Shown piece by piece: positions 10,937 through 22,960 of a stretch of DNA of 64,000 nucleotides. Source of the stretch: Tamarix chinensis (Eukaryota; Streptophyta; Magnoliopsida; Caryophyllales; Tamaricaceae); assembly GCA_030549775.1 (NCBI GenBank), contig CM060177.1, forward strand, positions 68,747,638 to 68,811,637, written 5' to 3'. The position numbers and the translations under genes were made by a program. Numbering within the stretch: position 1 is the stretch's first letter; every line of letters starts with the position of its first letter. The notes under the pieces were generated by a model, which had not been told where the DNA came from, made no database searches, and was given only the letters and a program-made list of their open reading frames with translations.

Positions 10937-11830
10937 TATACTAAAAGCATCTAAATAAGATTAACCAAATGCAAATGAAACATCCTTAACTCGCAAACGG
11001 GTCAGGGGCTTGGAAATTTTAGGGAAATCTTTAATGAACCACCTATAAAATCTAGCATGACCTACAAAGCTCGTAACACCTTTGACATTGATTGGGGGTG
11101 GCATTTTTGCAATGATATCATTTTTGACCTTATAGAATTTAATTCCACAATTAGAGATTAAGTGTCCAAAAATAATTTCTTCTTGTACCATAAAATGGAA
11201 ATTCTTCCAATTAAGTAAGAGGTTCACTTCCTTACATCCCTTCAAACCCTTAGCAAGATTATTCAGGGAGTCACAAAAACTAGTTCCATAGACTGAAAAG
11301 TCATCCATAAAAACCTCCATGATATTTTTCAATAAAATCGGAGAATATAGACATCAAGTAGCATTGGAAAGTGGTTGGAGCATTACATAAGTCAAATAGA
11401 ATCCTTCTACAAGCAACATTACCATGTGGGCATGTAAATATCATTTTCTCTTGATCGCTAGGGTCAATAAGGATTTAAAAAAATCCCTATCACCCATCTA
11501 GATAATAAAAATAAGAGTATCTAGCTAACCTCTCTAACATTCTATCGATAAATGGAAGGGAAAGTGGTCTATTCCAATAGCTTTGTTTAACTTTCTATAA
11601 TTAATGAAGATACATCTCCTTTCTCAATCATGTTGCGTTTCTTTGGGATAAATTCGCTTTACTCATTTTGTATGATGGTCATGCCTCCTTTTTTAGGTTC
11701 TACTTGTACTAAGCTCATCCACTCACTATTTGAGATATGGTAAATGATCCCTGCATCAAGTAATTTAAGTACCTCCTTTTCTATGACCTCTTTCATATTT
11801 AGGTTCAATCTCCTTTAATGTTTAATGGAG
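10937..11830 (-). pseudogene. Athila-type reverse transcriptase
   Basis: The C-terminal half is open (11332-10961): MEVFMDDFSVYG holds the catalytic FMDD box intact, followed by LLLNWKNFHFMVQE, FGHLISNCGIK, MPPPINVKGVTSFVGHARFYRWFIKDFPKISKPL. This spacing and wording are characteristic of the Athila lineage. Upstream, in broken frames to about 11830, are AGIIYHISNSEW, VEPKKGG and a degenerate IDYRKLN-like zone. Damage is concentrated in the N-terminal half. Confidence 0.85.
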
Positions 11831-11999
11831 AATTTATTCCCTTCTTCTAGTAGAATTCAGTGCATGTAAAAGGAAGGATTCATCCCCTTGATATCATTAA
11901 TGAAATAACCTATAGTATATTTATATAGCCTAATGGAATCAAGTAATTTTTTTAATTATTCTTAACTCGAGCTAGCATTCATAATAACGAGATATTCAC

Positions 12000-12634
12000 T
12001 TTTAGAGTCTAGAATTCAAACATGAGAGAGGAACGTAGGGATTTTATATTTAGCTTAGGTGCAACCTTTTCTTTACGCTATGATTCATGCAACTCCTTGT
12101 CAATCTTAGCCGCTAATTGTGGTTCTTTTGCATAGATATGGTTTTCTTTAACCATGATAGTGTAGGCAGATACCTCCTCATCACCATCATTGAACATTCC
12201 ATCTTCCATCAAGCACCTTTCTAGTGGATCATTTGAGATTCAGTTAGTAAGGTCTTCTCGGATCATCCTGTCCACCGTATCAATATGGTAATAAGTGTCA
12301 TCAATTAATGGAAATTTTACTATAGAAGGTAAATCAAAATCTACCTACTCTTCTCCAACATTGAGAAAGAGCTTCCCATTTTTCACATCGATTTCCACTC
12401 CTGCACTATCAAGGAAAGGTCTTCCTAATAAGATAGGGATTTATGCATCCTCTATTTCAAGAATAAAAAAATCAACTGGAACATTGAACCTACAGACCAA
12501 TATAGGTACATCTTCTAACATACCTACTAGATGTTTTATCGACCGATCTGCTTATTAGAGGTAAATGGTTGTGGGTTTCAAATCTCCGATGTGTAATTTC
12601 GTACAAACAGAAATAGGCATTAGCCTGATACTAG
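12000..12634 (-). pseudogene. Athila-type protease/linker region
   Basis: On minus, 12560-12300 reads VPVDFFILEIEDA, then after a stop IPILLGRPFLDSAGVEIDVKNGKL, a block found between gag and RT in Athila pol (ILGRPFL is diagnostic). The element is cut at 12634 by the 5' LTR of T1. The plus-strand open frame 12295-12558 is a shadow of this. 11830-12000 is linker with no clear motif. Confidence 0.7.
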
Positions 12635-14391
12635 TGTAATACCCAAAATTTTTTCTTAGACTAATCCCATGTCATTTATTCCCTAATTTGATTTAAATCT
12701 CAATAATTCTTATTTTATCCTTAATATAATTTCATAATCCCAAAAATTTTAACCAAAATTTGAAACCTTGACTTGGATAAACCATAACTCGTAACCTAAA
12801 ATCAAAACCTAGTAAAATTTTCACTAATCCTAACCCCTAACCTCTCCTTCCTTTTTCTTTTTTTTTCCTTTTCCTTTTCTTTCTTCTCCTGCTCCACTTT
12901 TCCAAGTGGTGTAAAGAAGTTCTCTTCACCTACTATGTATTTTCGTATATACTTTTGTGCTAAGTATGTTGTGTTGAATAATTTATTTATGGAAATACAA
13001 TGAAATAATATTATTGAGAATAATGAAATTATATAAGTAAATATTTGGAGATAATGTGGGATGTAGGATATCTATGGAAAACCAAAGATATGTACTTCTG
13101 ATAATGATTAAAAATTTATATGTTTTGGGTTTTATAAGGCCTTGGGAGAATACAATTATCTTAACTACCCTGAGGGTATTATGATCATTTGAGAATAATT
13201 ATGTGGTTTTACTTATGTTGTTTAGTTGTATGTCTTGTATATTTATATGAGTTCAGCATGATAATATACAATCAACTCTAAATAATGTACTAATCATTTA
13301 AAGTGAAAGATCATATGGAGCCAGCTGAGGTGGTTATATGCGTCCGTTCCACCATATGATAATGGTGGCTCAGGTATATTATTCCCGAGAGGTGCATTAA
13401 TTCATTTCACAAGTTTAAGAATAGTGGGACCCCATACTTAATGTGAATAAAAATACAATTAAGAGATAAACTATAAATGCAAAGATACTAATCATTTTAA
13501 GTGGAAGACTACGTGTGTCAAGACTGAGATGTTGAGTCTGTTCCACCGATTTAATAATAGTGGCTAAGGTGTGTTTTTTGTGAGAGGTGCGTTGTTCGTG
13601 AGAGGTGCCTTAGACTATTCCACTAGTTTAATAATTGTGGCTCAGGAGTGTTTTATTATGAGAGTTATTAGCTTCATTCCATTTGATAAAAATAGTGGCT
13701 CAGGTGTGTTGTCCTTGAGAGGTGTTTCAGACCGTTCCACTGGTTTAAGAATAGTGGTATCGCTAAACTCAACGTAATTCAAATATTGGCATAAGGTATA
13801 TCTAATGAAATACCTAGAATTAATAATTATCTTGCATTCTTTAATTTATGCATGTATGATTTGCTTATGAGAATTCTTGTGTCATGTGTAACCTTGTGTG
13901 AGTATACCATTACCTTAATCAGTAGGTAGCATACTGATCATTTGTTTTATGGATGCTTTTCAATCCAATGAGTAGACCACCGAGATGTATATTTGCAAGT
14001 TAATAAGGACTAGGTGGATGGATTCGCAGCCTTTGATACTATATGTGTGGAGGAGTGATTTCTCTTTTATTAGGGTTTGGGAGTAGAGTCATGTTATCCA
14101 GATGATAGTTTTACTCAGACACCGTTTTGGACTCTTAGTTCCATGGGATCCCTTTTATTTTATTTTGATTAAAGTTAAAGTTGATCTCCAAACTCTTACT
14201 TCATGTTATTAAAAGTTATCTCATTTCTTACTATCATGTTTCAAATTTTCTAGTTATTTTTACCTTGTGATTGATATGAGGATGGTGGGGTAAGCAAGAC
14301 TTATGTCAATTATGGTGGTAACACCCAACTATTTGATTATACTCTTTCTCTTAAAATAAAGTTTTTTAGTAGTAAATTTTGGGGTATTACA
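12635..14391 (+). repeat. T1 5' LTR (1757 bp)
   Basis: Starts TGTAATACCC and ends GGGGTATTACA, followed within four bases by a PBS. Early in the LTR is a pyrimidine-rich run (about 12840-12900). Its second half carries two modules, each with a box (13286-13310 and 13488-13510) followed by units of the form GTTCCACC…AATAGTGGCT. It is much shorter than the related LTRs in the window because it lacks their long middle blocks. The five bases before it are ACTAG; no partner duplication can be checked because the 3' LTR is missing. Confidence 0.85.
13284..13790 (+). promoter_or_regulatory. Double LTR module: box plus CCAC/GTGG units (sense on plus)
   Basis: Module one: ACTAATCATTTAAAGTG (13290-13306), one clear unit near 13348 and a closing AGTGGGACCCCATACTTAA (about 13424-13442). 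Module two: ACTAATCATTTTAAGTGG (13488-13505) and four units near 13540, 13615, 13675 and 13735, spaced about 65-75 bases, with the spacer GTGNNTTNNGTGAGAGGTG. The same double arrangement recurs in the other long LTRs here. ATTTAAA could act as a TATA element, which would place the units in the transcribed leader; that is inference. Confidence 0.55.
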
Positions 14392-14392
14392 A

Positions 14393-14408
14393 GTAGCTAT
14401 CAAAGCTT
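14393..14408 (+). other. T1 primer-binding site (tRNA-iMet type)
   Basis: AGCTATCAAAGC just after the LTR end resembles TGGTATCAGAGC, the common plant PBS complementary to initiator Met tRNA, with a few substitutions. Confidence 0.7.
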
Positions 14409-14409
14409 T

Positions 14410-15300
14410 TGCCGTTGATTAATCTATTTTAATTTTCAAAATTCTCTTTTCAACGATCCCTCATTTGAGTTTTAATGGTCTATTTCACATTTAAGAACAA
14501 TTATTATTATCAAAACCCTAGATTAACTTGTGAGCAATCGTGAATGGGTAGCCTAGGTGGCCGTGAAATGTGAATTATGTATGTTATGTGTTAGTTATCT
14601 AGGAGGGATTAAGCTCTAACACGTATTCTATCTTGCAGCTAGTTAGTCTACCATTGTGTATCAGTTTGAGTAGGGTCTCTACCTTAGCTTCCAAATGATG
14701 ATTTTTGTCGTGGATTTTCAAGACTTAGCAAACTTGTACGAGTGAGCATGTGTCATTGCTACAATGGTACAGCAGCAAGCTTCTCTCTTTGGCAAGAGGA
14801 AGCCAGAGACATAGGGTTCTAGAGGTAGGATTTAGTTCCGAGGAGTTACACCTCCAAGTTATTAGCTTAGGTGTAAAATAGGTGGATAAAGTAGACCTAT
14901 TAGAATGGTGAGGCTCTTCATGTATCATTTCTATGGTTTGGACCATCTAGGGTGAAATTATCAGGGCACTCCTATTTAGTGTAGGACGTGTGGTCAAATG
15001 ACCACCGATATTTTAAGTGCTTGCATCATGAGGGACCACTTGTACCTCAGTAGTTAGCATATCAACAGCAGACCTACTGGCCGCACAATAGTAGTTTTAG
15101 TAGAGGGCACTAGCCCAAGCCAGTGTTTAGCCTACGGAGACTAAAGGGAGACCATAGGGGCCTCACCCTTTCTCTCAAAGGGGAAGAGGATAGACTCAGG
15201 GTTCCAGAGGGTATCATAGAGGACATCAGGGAGGATAGTTAGGCGAGCACCTTAATGTCATCATCCCGGCAGAGGCTAATCGATAATTAGATGTAATCAC
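14410..15300 (+). pseudogene. T1 gag remnant
   Basis: Occupies the gag position between PBS and protease. No long frame survives. A decayed zinc knuckle is visible at 14980-15024 (C-R-T-C-G-Q then a late Cys; the His position is changed and the spacing is one residue long). 14780-15240 is rich in basic/Gly/Gln codons in short frames (RGRG and GHQ-like), as at the end of such gag proteins. Confidence 0.5.
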
Positions 15301-15319
15301 AAGTACGTTTTCCATCCAT

Positions 15320-15760
15320 TCATTACATACATATGTGTTCTTCGATTCAGGAGCATCCTTGTCATTCATATCTTCCACTTTCGTTACTAAAGCTGCATTA
15401 TCTCCATCTGCTATTATGTTTATTTCTATGATCTTTCCTTCTATGTATAAATTATATTGTACTAGGCTCTACTCGGATGTGGCCTTAGAGATAGGTGGGG
15501 TAAATTTCCTAATTGACTTGGTTGAATTGGACTTACAGGATTTTGACGCTATCCTTAGGATGGATATGTTGGGGAAATATAGGGTCATAGTAGATAACAC
15601 ATTAGAGTGGGTTGTGTTATGGGAGCCTCAGGGTGTTAAGGTCTCTTATAAGAGATGCAATCTTACACCTACAACGAAGGTCATATCTACCCATGTGTTG
15701 TGTTCGTTGGTCCAAAGGGGTTACCCTATGTATTTATGTTAGGCTTAATAGCTGAACAAG
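15320..15760 (+). pseudogene. T1 aspartic protease
   Basis: The open frame 15335-15742 begins FFDSGASLSFIS, the DSGAS active-site motif with its preceding hydrophobic residues, and continues with TRLYSDVALEIGG, DLVELDLQDFDAILRMDML (family: DFDVILGMDWL) and KVSYKR. The family protease cleaves Gag-Pol in the particle. The active-site triplet is intact, but the frame is isolated from gag and RT by stops. The ATG at 15335 is only the first Met of the open stretch; the protein would start in gag. Confidence 0.85.
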
Positions 15761-15799
15761 AATATATTAGCATTAGAGGATGTCTTGATGGCTAAAGAG

Positions 15800-16635
15800 T
15801 TTTTCTAATTTTTTTTCGAATGAGATACTAGGTATTCCACCACTATGGGAAATAGACTTTACCATCGAGTTAGTACCGAGGTGGAGCCATTTTCAAAGGC
15901 ACCTTACAAGATGGAATTAGTAGAGTTGTGGGGGTTGAAGACTCAGCTAGAGGATATAGTGGCTCGTGTATACATTAGTCGAAGTGTGTCTCCACTGGGA
16001 GCACTAGTGTTGTTTCTAAAGAAGAAGGATGAGAGCCTTCATGTGTGTATGGATTATCAGGTTCTTGATGGTGAAGAACCGATATCCTCTTTCAAGGATT
16101 AATGATTTGTTTGATAAGCTTTGCAGTCCTTCGATTTTCTCAAAGATGAACTTGAGGTAAGGTTATCATCAGTTATGCATAGCAAAGGCAGACATCATAA
16201 AGACGGCCTTGAAGATAGGCTATAGGTCTTACGAGTTTATAATCATGCTTTTTGGAATCACTAATGCACCTACCATTTTTATGGACTTGATGAAAAGAAT
16301 CTTCTTGGGAATTCCTTGATCAGTTTGTTGTGGTTTTCATCAACAACATTTTGATATACTCTTAGAGTAGAGAGGATCATGAGGAACATCTACGGACGAT
16401 TTTATCACTCTTTAGAGAGCACAACCTGTATGCTAAACACTCTAAGAGCAAGCTTTGGCATCTAGAGGTTGAATTTTTAGGTCATGTGGGGTCAACAGCA
16501 AGAGTCGTTGTGGACCCGGAAATGATTCTAGAAGTAACTAAGTGGAAGGAACCCACAAGCGTCCCTAAGGGACGTAGTTTCCTGAGTTTTGTTGAGTACT
16601 ACAAATGCTTTGCTTAGGATTTATCAAAGATGTCT
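15800..16635 (+). pseudogene. T1 reverse transcriptase, catalytic Asp pair changed
   Basis: Begins IPPLWEIDFTIELVP (about 15834-15878), then shifts frame into EPFSKAPYKMELVELWGLKTQ (open 15845-16102) with SVSPLGALVLFLKKKD and MDYQVL. Another frameshift near 16075 leads into [31 protein letters not shown] and [14 protein letters not shown]. At 16331-16366 the polymerase box reads FVVVFINNILIYS: both Asp of FIDD are Asn (AAC AAC), followed by a stop. HEEHLRTILSLF, EFLGHV and SFVEYYKCFA follow until the nested LTR at 16636. Confidence 0.9.
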
Positions 16636-19600
16636 TGTGACACCCCCAAAATCATTACTTGCAAATTTCATTTTGTGGAAGCGATAATCACAAAATAGTG
16701 GGTATCACCGCCACACTAAACATAAGTCCAATCTCCTCACCTTCCTTACGTCAGGTGCTAAGACTCAAAACAAATCAGATCAAACAATTTAGAGAGAAAG
16801 ATGATACATAAACAAGTTTTTTACAGGTAAGAGATTATTTGGACAATAAGATCATCAAAATAACTAAGTGATATAGGAGCTTGAGAAAAATAGTCATGAA
16901 AGGGCACACGAATGTGCAACAATGGTTTGCCCTTACACTCATCCAGTCCACCATAATATTACAAGGAAAGGGGGAATAGGGACAAGGACCCTCATTCCCT
17001 AGCCTAGCTAGCCACCTGGATGACGCTCCTCAAAATCATTCAGCTACTGCATGCCATGAACATAGTCCTCTAAAAAGTGATAGTATCAGTACGACTTTAT
17101 CATACTGAGTAAATCACAATGCCTCCAAAGAGGTAGCATACCCACATTGCACTTAACATACAAATAAGGGATTCTAATAAGACGCGTACAATCAAATGAA
17201 AAACAATAATTTCATAATACGAATCCCTATTACAATTGACAATGCTAGTTAGATCAAAAATTCCTAGCAAGGTTACCGAAAAACATACTTCGAATTTCAC
17301 AACCATTTCAAGGTATTAACAATCCTACTTTAAACATAATAGGGAAGGTTTCTAATATTCCAAGTGAACCTACCATGCTCAAGCCATGCCTAATTCAATT
17401 ATTATAGGTGCATTATGGTGGGTGTCTAATCCAATTATATCAAATGTCAGTTATCAAGTGAAGTACAATCCCATATCAAAGATAATTATCATCAAGGAGG
17501 TACTATCAAATTAATTCACTAAATTCCAAGGCAAAGCTCACTAAGGAAGCCACATGACATATCAGTCATCCATACTAAACCTCAACACCCAAGTCCTTGG
17601 GTACGCATACCCTCTATAGGGTGTATAGAATACCTATAGAGAAGAAGTTAACACTTTGACCCAAAGGCCCAATTATGCACTCGAGGGTCTAATCTGAGGC
17701 ACAAAATTCCTTTCCAAACTTAAGTATTCCTCTTTAAGTTGTTAGTGTCTTATAAAATTCCAGGTTATTATGTCAAGAATATTGAGGTCCATAATAGCAT
17801 AATTTTATCCACCAATAAATCAATCAATGGACCACTAGGGTTTCCCAATAAATCAAGCATCAAATCTCAAATCCAAAGGACCAGGAGGGCCACAACAATG
17901 CCAAGCCAACGCAATCTTGGGTTAGGCATCATGTCATAACTCGAATAATTATCCGATTCCAACTATTCAATCTTTTCATCCAATTATTTCCAAGATTATT
18001 CTGAGGCCAACACGTAAGTCAACTAGTGCAATTTATTCACTTTGAGTCACATTTTTCCCTAGTGACCAAAATTCTATAGGATATTTGTCATGAAAGTGCT
18101 AAAATGGAATAGCTAACAATAATTTATCATATAATAAATTTCTTTCGTATAACAAAAAACCATATTACACCTAAGCATGGATATAACATAGTACACATAT
18201 ACAACCCTAGCATGGAATTCTAGCATATCATAATATTCATGTAAATTCTACGAATAACTTTCATATACGAACCATGGTATATAAAGTATAAGTTTCTACA
18301 CCTAGAACATGCGACATATAATAATCACCATTAAAACATAGTTATACCCTAAAGCCAACATGTTATAAGTCCAAATTTTTCTAAAATATCTAAGGAACAC
18401 ATTTAACTCACTAGTAGGTCTAGCATAAAATACAACAAATTTTTCTATGAACCCTAACCCTAGACATGCACAATTTTCTTTAGCAAAAATCAGTATATAT
18501 TGTTATAGGCATACACTCTAAATTTGATAATACTACCAAGGCATGTATGATTCATTAGATGTTAACATGGAAACATATATTATTCTATAAATGATAAATT
18601 TTACATAGAGATGAACGACTACATGCTTTCATTTTTTGGCAAAAATACAACTTATTTGTTAACCTCAACCTAGCATAATTTTTATCCTAAAAAATTAACC
18701 TATCATTTTCACACAAAATTATATCTTCTAAAAACTAGTTAGATTTACCTCAAAGATATAAAATTAATACCATAGAATGCCTCTTCCAACTTAAGCGAGG
18801 TTGGGATTACCTAAATATTAATAACACCATTCACACAAAAGAAAGTATGCATTAGTATCTATATTAGATTAAAAAAAAATCATTAGATAACAATCTAGGA
18901 AAACTAATGCCAAACTAAGCTTAGGAATTTTTATCAAAAGCTATGGGTACATGGCACCACCATGTACCACACAAGTGTGGAGAAGGGGACTCAAGCACAA
19001 GATGTTGCTACTGCTCTAGTATGACGATGCATGAAGGGAAGAGAGAGGCTTGGCATGGTTAAAAATGGTGGCATCTTTGTTGCTATCTTGGTGGTGCAAA
19101 TGGAGTGAGGTGGAGGGCTACTGGAAAGGTGGTTACTTGGTGGATGGATTTAGGGAAATAAGGTGAGGAGGGCTGCGCAGGGAGGAGGAGAGAATCAAAA
19201 GGAAAGGGGGAGGAGAAAGGGTTGTAGGTCGAAGATAAAGAAGGAAAAGAAGGTAACTAGGATTTGGGTAGGTTGTGGTGATCGATGGTTGGGAAAGGGT
19301 GAAATGATGAGGGACACATAGCTTGTGGAGGAGCAAGGGAAGGCCAAAAGTTCTTGGTTGTGGCTGTTAGTAGGTGGTTGCATGTATGGGGAAGAGGAAG
19401 GGGATGGCCGGTTTGTTAGGGCTGCTATGGGTCATGGTTGTGTGTATGCAAAAGAGGAAGAGGCTTCCTAAATTGGTTGCTTGTTAGTGTAGATGTGGTG
19501 CATGCATGGGGAAGAGAAAGGTGTTGCATAGCTGGTTGGTTGCTTGAATAGGCAGAGTGTATAGGGAAGGGTGAGGAAGGTGAATGGTAAGGTTAGGGGT

Positions 19601-20193
19601 GAGATGTGTGTGCATGCATGGGGAAGAGGAAGGGCTTGGTGATGGGAGTTGGGTTAGTGATTAGTTTAGGCTAAATTTAGGGATGCAATAATGATGGAGA
19701 TTAGGTTAATAATTAGTTAACAAGTAAAATAAACAGCGTTATACTTTTAATAGTATATTAAATACTAAGAAAGAATCCTACCCATTCCATATTTTATTAA
19801 TACCATTATTATCACTATTATTATGATTGTTATGATTATTAGTATTATTATTATTACTACCGCCCTTTATTACATATATTATTATTCTTATGATTATTGT
19901 TATCGGTTTATTTTAAGAGTGTTATTATTATAAGACTATAGTTATTACCATCCTTATTATCTTGATCATTGTCGATACTATTCTTTTTATTGTTGCTATT
20001 ACTATTATTTATTATTATCTTTCTTCTAATTATTAATACACTAGCCCAGATTATTATCACAATTTAATAATTATAGCCTTACCCACAATAATGAGACATC
20101 CAACCTAACATAATTCTATGATAAATTACACATGCTAATAAAATTTTAGGTTTTGGATATTTAAATTAGGGTTTATTAAAATGGAATATAATA
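16636..20193 (-). mobile_element. Nested LTR (probable solo LTR, about 3.56 kb) inside T1 RT/RNase H
   Basis: Left end TGTGACACCCCC matches the TGTAACACCCC ends of the other long LTRs; T1 coding stops at SKMS just before it and resumes with HPLTHILKK at about 20199. Only one LTR and no coding lie between. The left flank is TGTCT (16631-16635) and the right flank TAGCT (20194-20198), a decayed 5-bp duplication at best, so the right end is approximate. It holds an ACCACTA…GTGG zone, a purine-rich block on plus (18950-19640; short open frames there are low-complexity) and an ATT/TTATTA-rich zone (19790-20050). Orientation minus by landmark order. Confidence 0.7.
19790..20050. repeat. Imperfect ATT trinucleotide repeat zone
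   Basis: Interrupted runs of TTA/ATT (ATTATTATTATGATTGTT style) near the right end of the nested LTR. A comparable ATA/TAA zone lies at 23930-24560 at the same relative place in the 21838 LTR, so it seems an inherited part of this LTR type. Confidence 0.8.
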
Positions 20194-20690
20194 TAGCTCA
20201 TCCTTTGACACACATTTTGAAGAAGACAACTAAGTTTCGGTGGGATGATGCTTGTGAAGGAGCATTTCAGGATTTGAAGTAGCAATTGACTATAGCATCG
20301 ATTTTGACATTTCTTTCAGGTTCTAATTGATTTGATGTCCGTAATGACATGTCGAAGCATGGAATGGGTTGTATATTAATGTATCATGATAAGGTAGTGG
20401 CTTATTCTTCTCGTCAATCAAAGCAGCATGAGTAGAATTCCCCAACACATGATTTAGAGTTGGCTACAATTATTGTCGCATTAAAGATTTAGAGGCACTA
20501 TCTATATGGGACACAATGTAGATTTTTCACTGATCATAAGAGCCTCATATATATATATATATATTCATTTATAAAGAGTTAAATATAAGGTAGAGGATAT
20601 GGCTAGAGTTGGTTAAGGATTTTGATATTGAGTTGAGATACCATGAGGGTAAGGGTGACATCATTGTAGATGCCTTGAGTAGGACGACAT
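20194..20690 (+). pseudogene. T1 RNase H domain
   Basis: HPLTHILKKTTKFRWDDACEGAFQDLK-like start (from about 20199), FDVRNDMSKHGMGCILM with one catalytic Asp kept, VVAYSSRQSKQHE, SPTHDLELATI, HYLYGTQ and FFTDHKSL (about 20521-20545), then an AT-repeat expansion (20551-20562) where the family has KYIFTQK. The stretch ends with VDALSRTTSH-like codons (about 20670-20697). Several stops. Confidence 0.85.
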
Positions 20691-20699
20691 CACACTCTT

Positions 20700-21837
20700 T
20701 GAGTTTTGTTGTGGTGACTAGTCAATTTTTAGAGGAACTTCGAGAGATAGGAATAGAGATGATCTAGTATGGTGACCTAGAGGTTTAGATGATTACATTG
20801 ACCATTACACCAATGGTTTTTGATGAGATCCCAGTGGGATAGTTTGGGGATGCTAAGCTTGAGAGGATACAATAGAAGATTTAGGATGGTCGGGCCTATG
20901 GTTTTCAGATTCATGGGGATGATGGAATTTTCTACCAAGGTTATTGGTGTGTACCTTAGAGTTGTGTAAATCTGAACAAAAACATTTTTTAGGAAGGTCA
21001 TTGTACCCCATATTTCGTCCATCAAGGAGGGGATAAGTTGCATAAAGAACTCAAGAAGAACTACTTGTGTCCTAACATAAAGCTAGAAGTAGCAGAGTTT
21101 GTGTCGAGATGTTGACCTATCAGATGGTCAAGATTGAGCAACAGAGACCAACACGATTAGTTCAACCTTTGGATATTATAGGGTGGAGGTGGGATTCCAT
21201 CTCAATGGATTTTGTGAGTGGACTACAAAGGACATGCAACCGGTGTGACATGATATGGGTCGTAGTCAACAAGTTGACAAAATCAGTAGTATTTCTGCCG
21301 ATGAAGTTAACTTGGAGTATAGATTAGCTGGCCGATGTATATATGAAGTTTGTGGTAAGTAGGAATGGTATACCTACTAACATAGTCTCTGATCGAGATT
21401 AGAGATTCCTTTCACACTTTTTGGATTAATACCACCTTCCATCTTGCTATAAAAGGGCAGACAGAGAAGATGATTCAGACTCTAGAGCATATGTTGCAAG
21501 CTTGCATTTTGGATTTTTGGGGTAGTTCGGAAGATTATCTTCACTTGGTTGAGTTCTCATATGACAACAGTTATCACTCTAGCATAAGGATGGAACCATT
21601 TGAGGTATTGTATGGACACACATGCCAGACACCATTATGTTAGAGCAACATCTGTGAGACTATTATGCTAGGACTAGAGTTGATTAAGGAGATGACTCGG
21701 TGGGTTCAATTGATTCAGGATAGAAGGAGAGCAGCTCAGAGCCTCTAGAAGAGATAAGCATATAAGAGACATCATGGTGATAGATTTGAACTAAAGGACA
21801 TAGTTTTGTTGAGTTTTTCACCTACCAAGGGGGTGCA
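20700..21837 (+). pseudogene. T1 integrase
   Basis: The zinc-binding part is decayed, but the C-terminal Cys zone reaches the open frame 21109-21327, which reads TYQMVKIEQQRPTRLVQPLD, then WRWDSISMDFVSGLQ (first catalytic Asp), IWVVVNKLTKSVVFLPMK. Downstream, NIVSDRD carries the second Asp and GQTEKMIQTLEHML the Glu of the D,D-35-E triad, then YDNSYHSSI and FEVLYG. The frame shifts near 21330 and 21425. Coding stops in the VFLKVSPTKG-like block at 21837 where the solo LTR inserted, and resumes at 26050. Confidence 0.9.
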
Positions 21838-22559
21838 TGTAACACATCGAAATTTACTTTTACTTTTTAAAAAAAAAAACAAAATCATCTAAATTTAAAA
21901 AGCGTATATTCTGGGGATACTACCGCCACACTTGGTACTAGACCAATTCACTCTAATCGTTCCAATATCAAGTGCTATGGCTAAGAAAAAATTTCATCAA
22001 CTCATATCAATACATAAATCTAGGTTTGCAATACAATAATCAGAGTACGCATGAATTATTACATAACCAAAATACAATAAAATTTTTCTTTAAGTAGAAA
22101 GACGTCCATGACTTAAAATCTTTTCTATAATTCATAACATAGTAAAAAGGTAATAAGGATAATAATAGCATTTGAAGAGAAAACCGGCAATGCTACTCTG
22201 AAGATTAATCCAGCCCATAATCAACTCTCACCTATGCCTAATGTCCCATAAACATCAATATCATCAAACAAGGCATCTCCTACTTGCAACACGTCATATG
22301 AGCCTTCTACTCGCAGGAATGAGCAGCACCCATGAAAAGGGTGATTAGTACGCTACGTAATAAGTAAAGTAACAGATGCACTAAGGCCATCACACAAGGT
22401 CACATAACTCATGAAGAATAAATAAAAGATCATAAAGTCCTACGTAATAACATAAGGCAAATGAATATTCAGGTGAATATACCAAGGTTCAATATAGTCC
22501 AGATTAGTTACTTAATTAATCTTTTATCGAATTTATTTTCACACCATGCTCTTTATCAA

Positions 22560-22960
22560 GTCCACAAAAGTATGGGAACCTAACTATTTTAGCTAGTGGA
22601 TCTGTCTCCAAGGCACTTTGGCACTTGGCCACTATTTTAGCCGGCGGATCGGTCACTTAGGGTAACATGCCCTACCACTATTTTATGCCCGTGGATCGGT
22701 CTTGCCCCTTTCTCGCACAATGTTCTACCGTAAGTACTTAGTGTCTTTCCCATGTCTTTGCAAACTGTAGGGTTTGGTTGATTGAGCTCGGGGTCCCCCA
22801 CTATTATAGCCAGTGGATCGGTCACTTAGGGTAATATATCCTACCACTATTATACACTGGTAGATTGGTCTCTATGATACATCGGTACCTAGCCACTATT
22901 ATGCCGGTGGATCGGTCTTGGCCTGGCTCAATACTCTTCCACTTTACATGATTAATGTTG
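22560..22960 (-). promoter_or_regulatory. Double LTR module in the 21838 solo LTR
   Basis: At least six units of the form CCACTATTATAGCCGGTGGATCGGTC, near 22580, 22631, 22674, 22798, 22843 and 22897, with constant tails CACTTAGGG. They fall into two groups, each followed on plus by a box: a weak one ending TAAGTACTTAGTGTCTTTCCC (about 22729) and CTTCCACTTTACATGATTA (22935-22953). The last bases before each first unit are GGGNNCC. See the T1 LTR entry for the sense-strand view. Confidence 0.6.

Noticed and set aside
12295..12558. 87-codon plus open frame
   Set aside because: Shadow of the Athila protease/linker region on minus (ILGRPFL block).
20777..21043. 88-codon minus open frame
   Set aside because: Antisense of the decayed T1 integrase N-terminal region.
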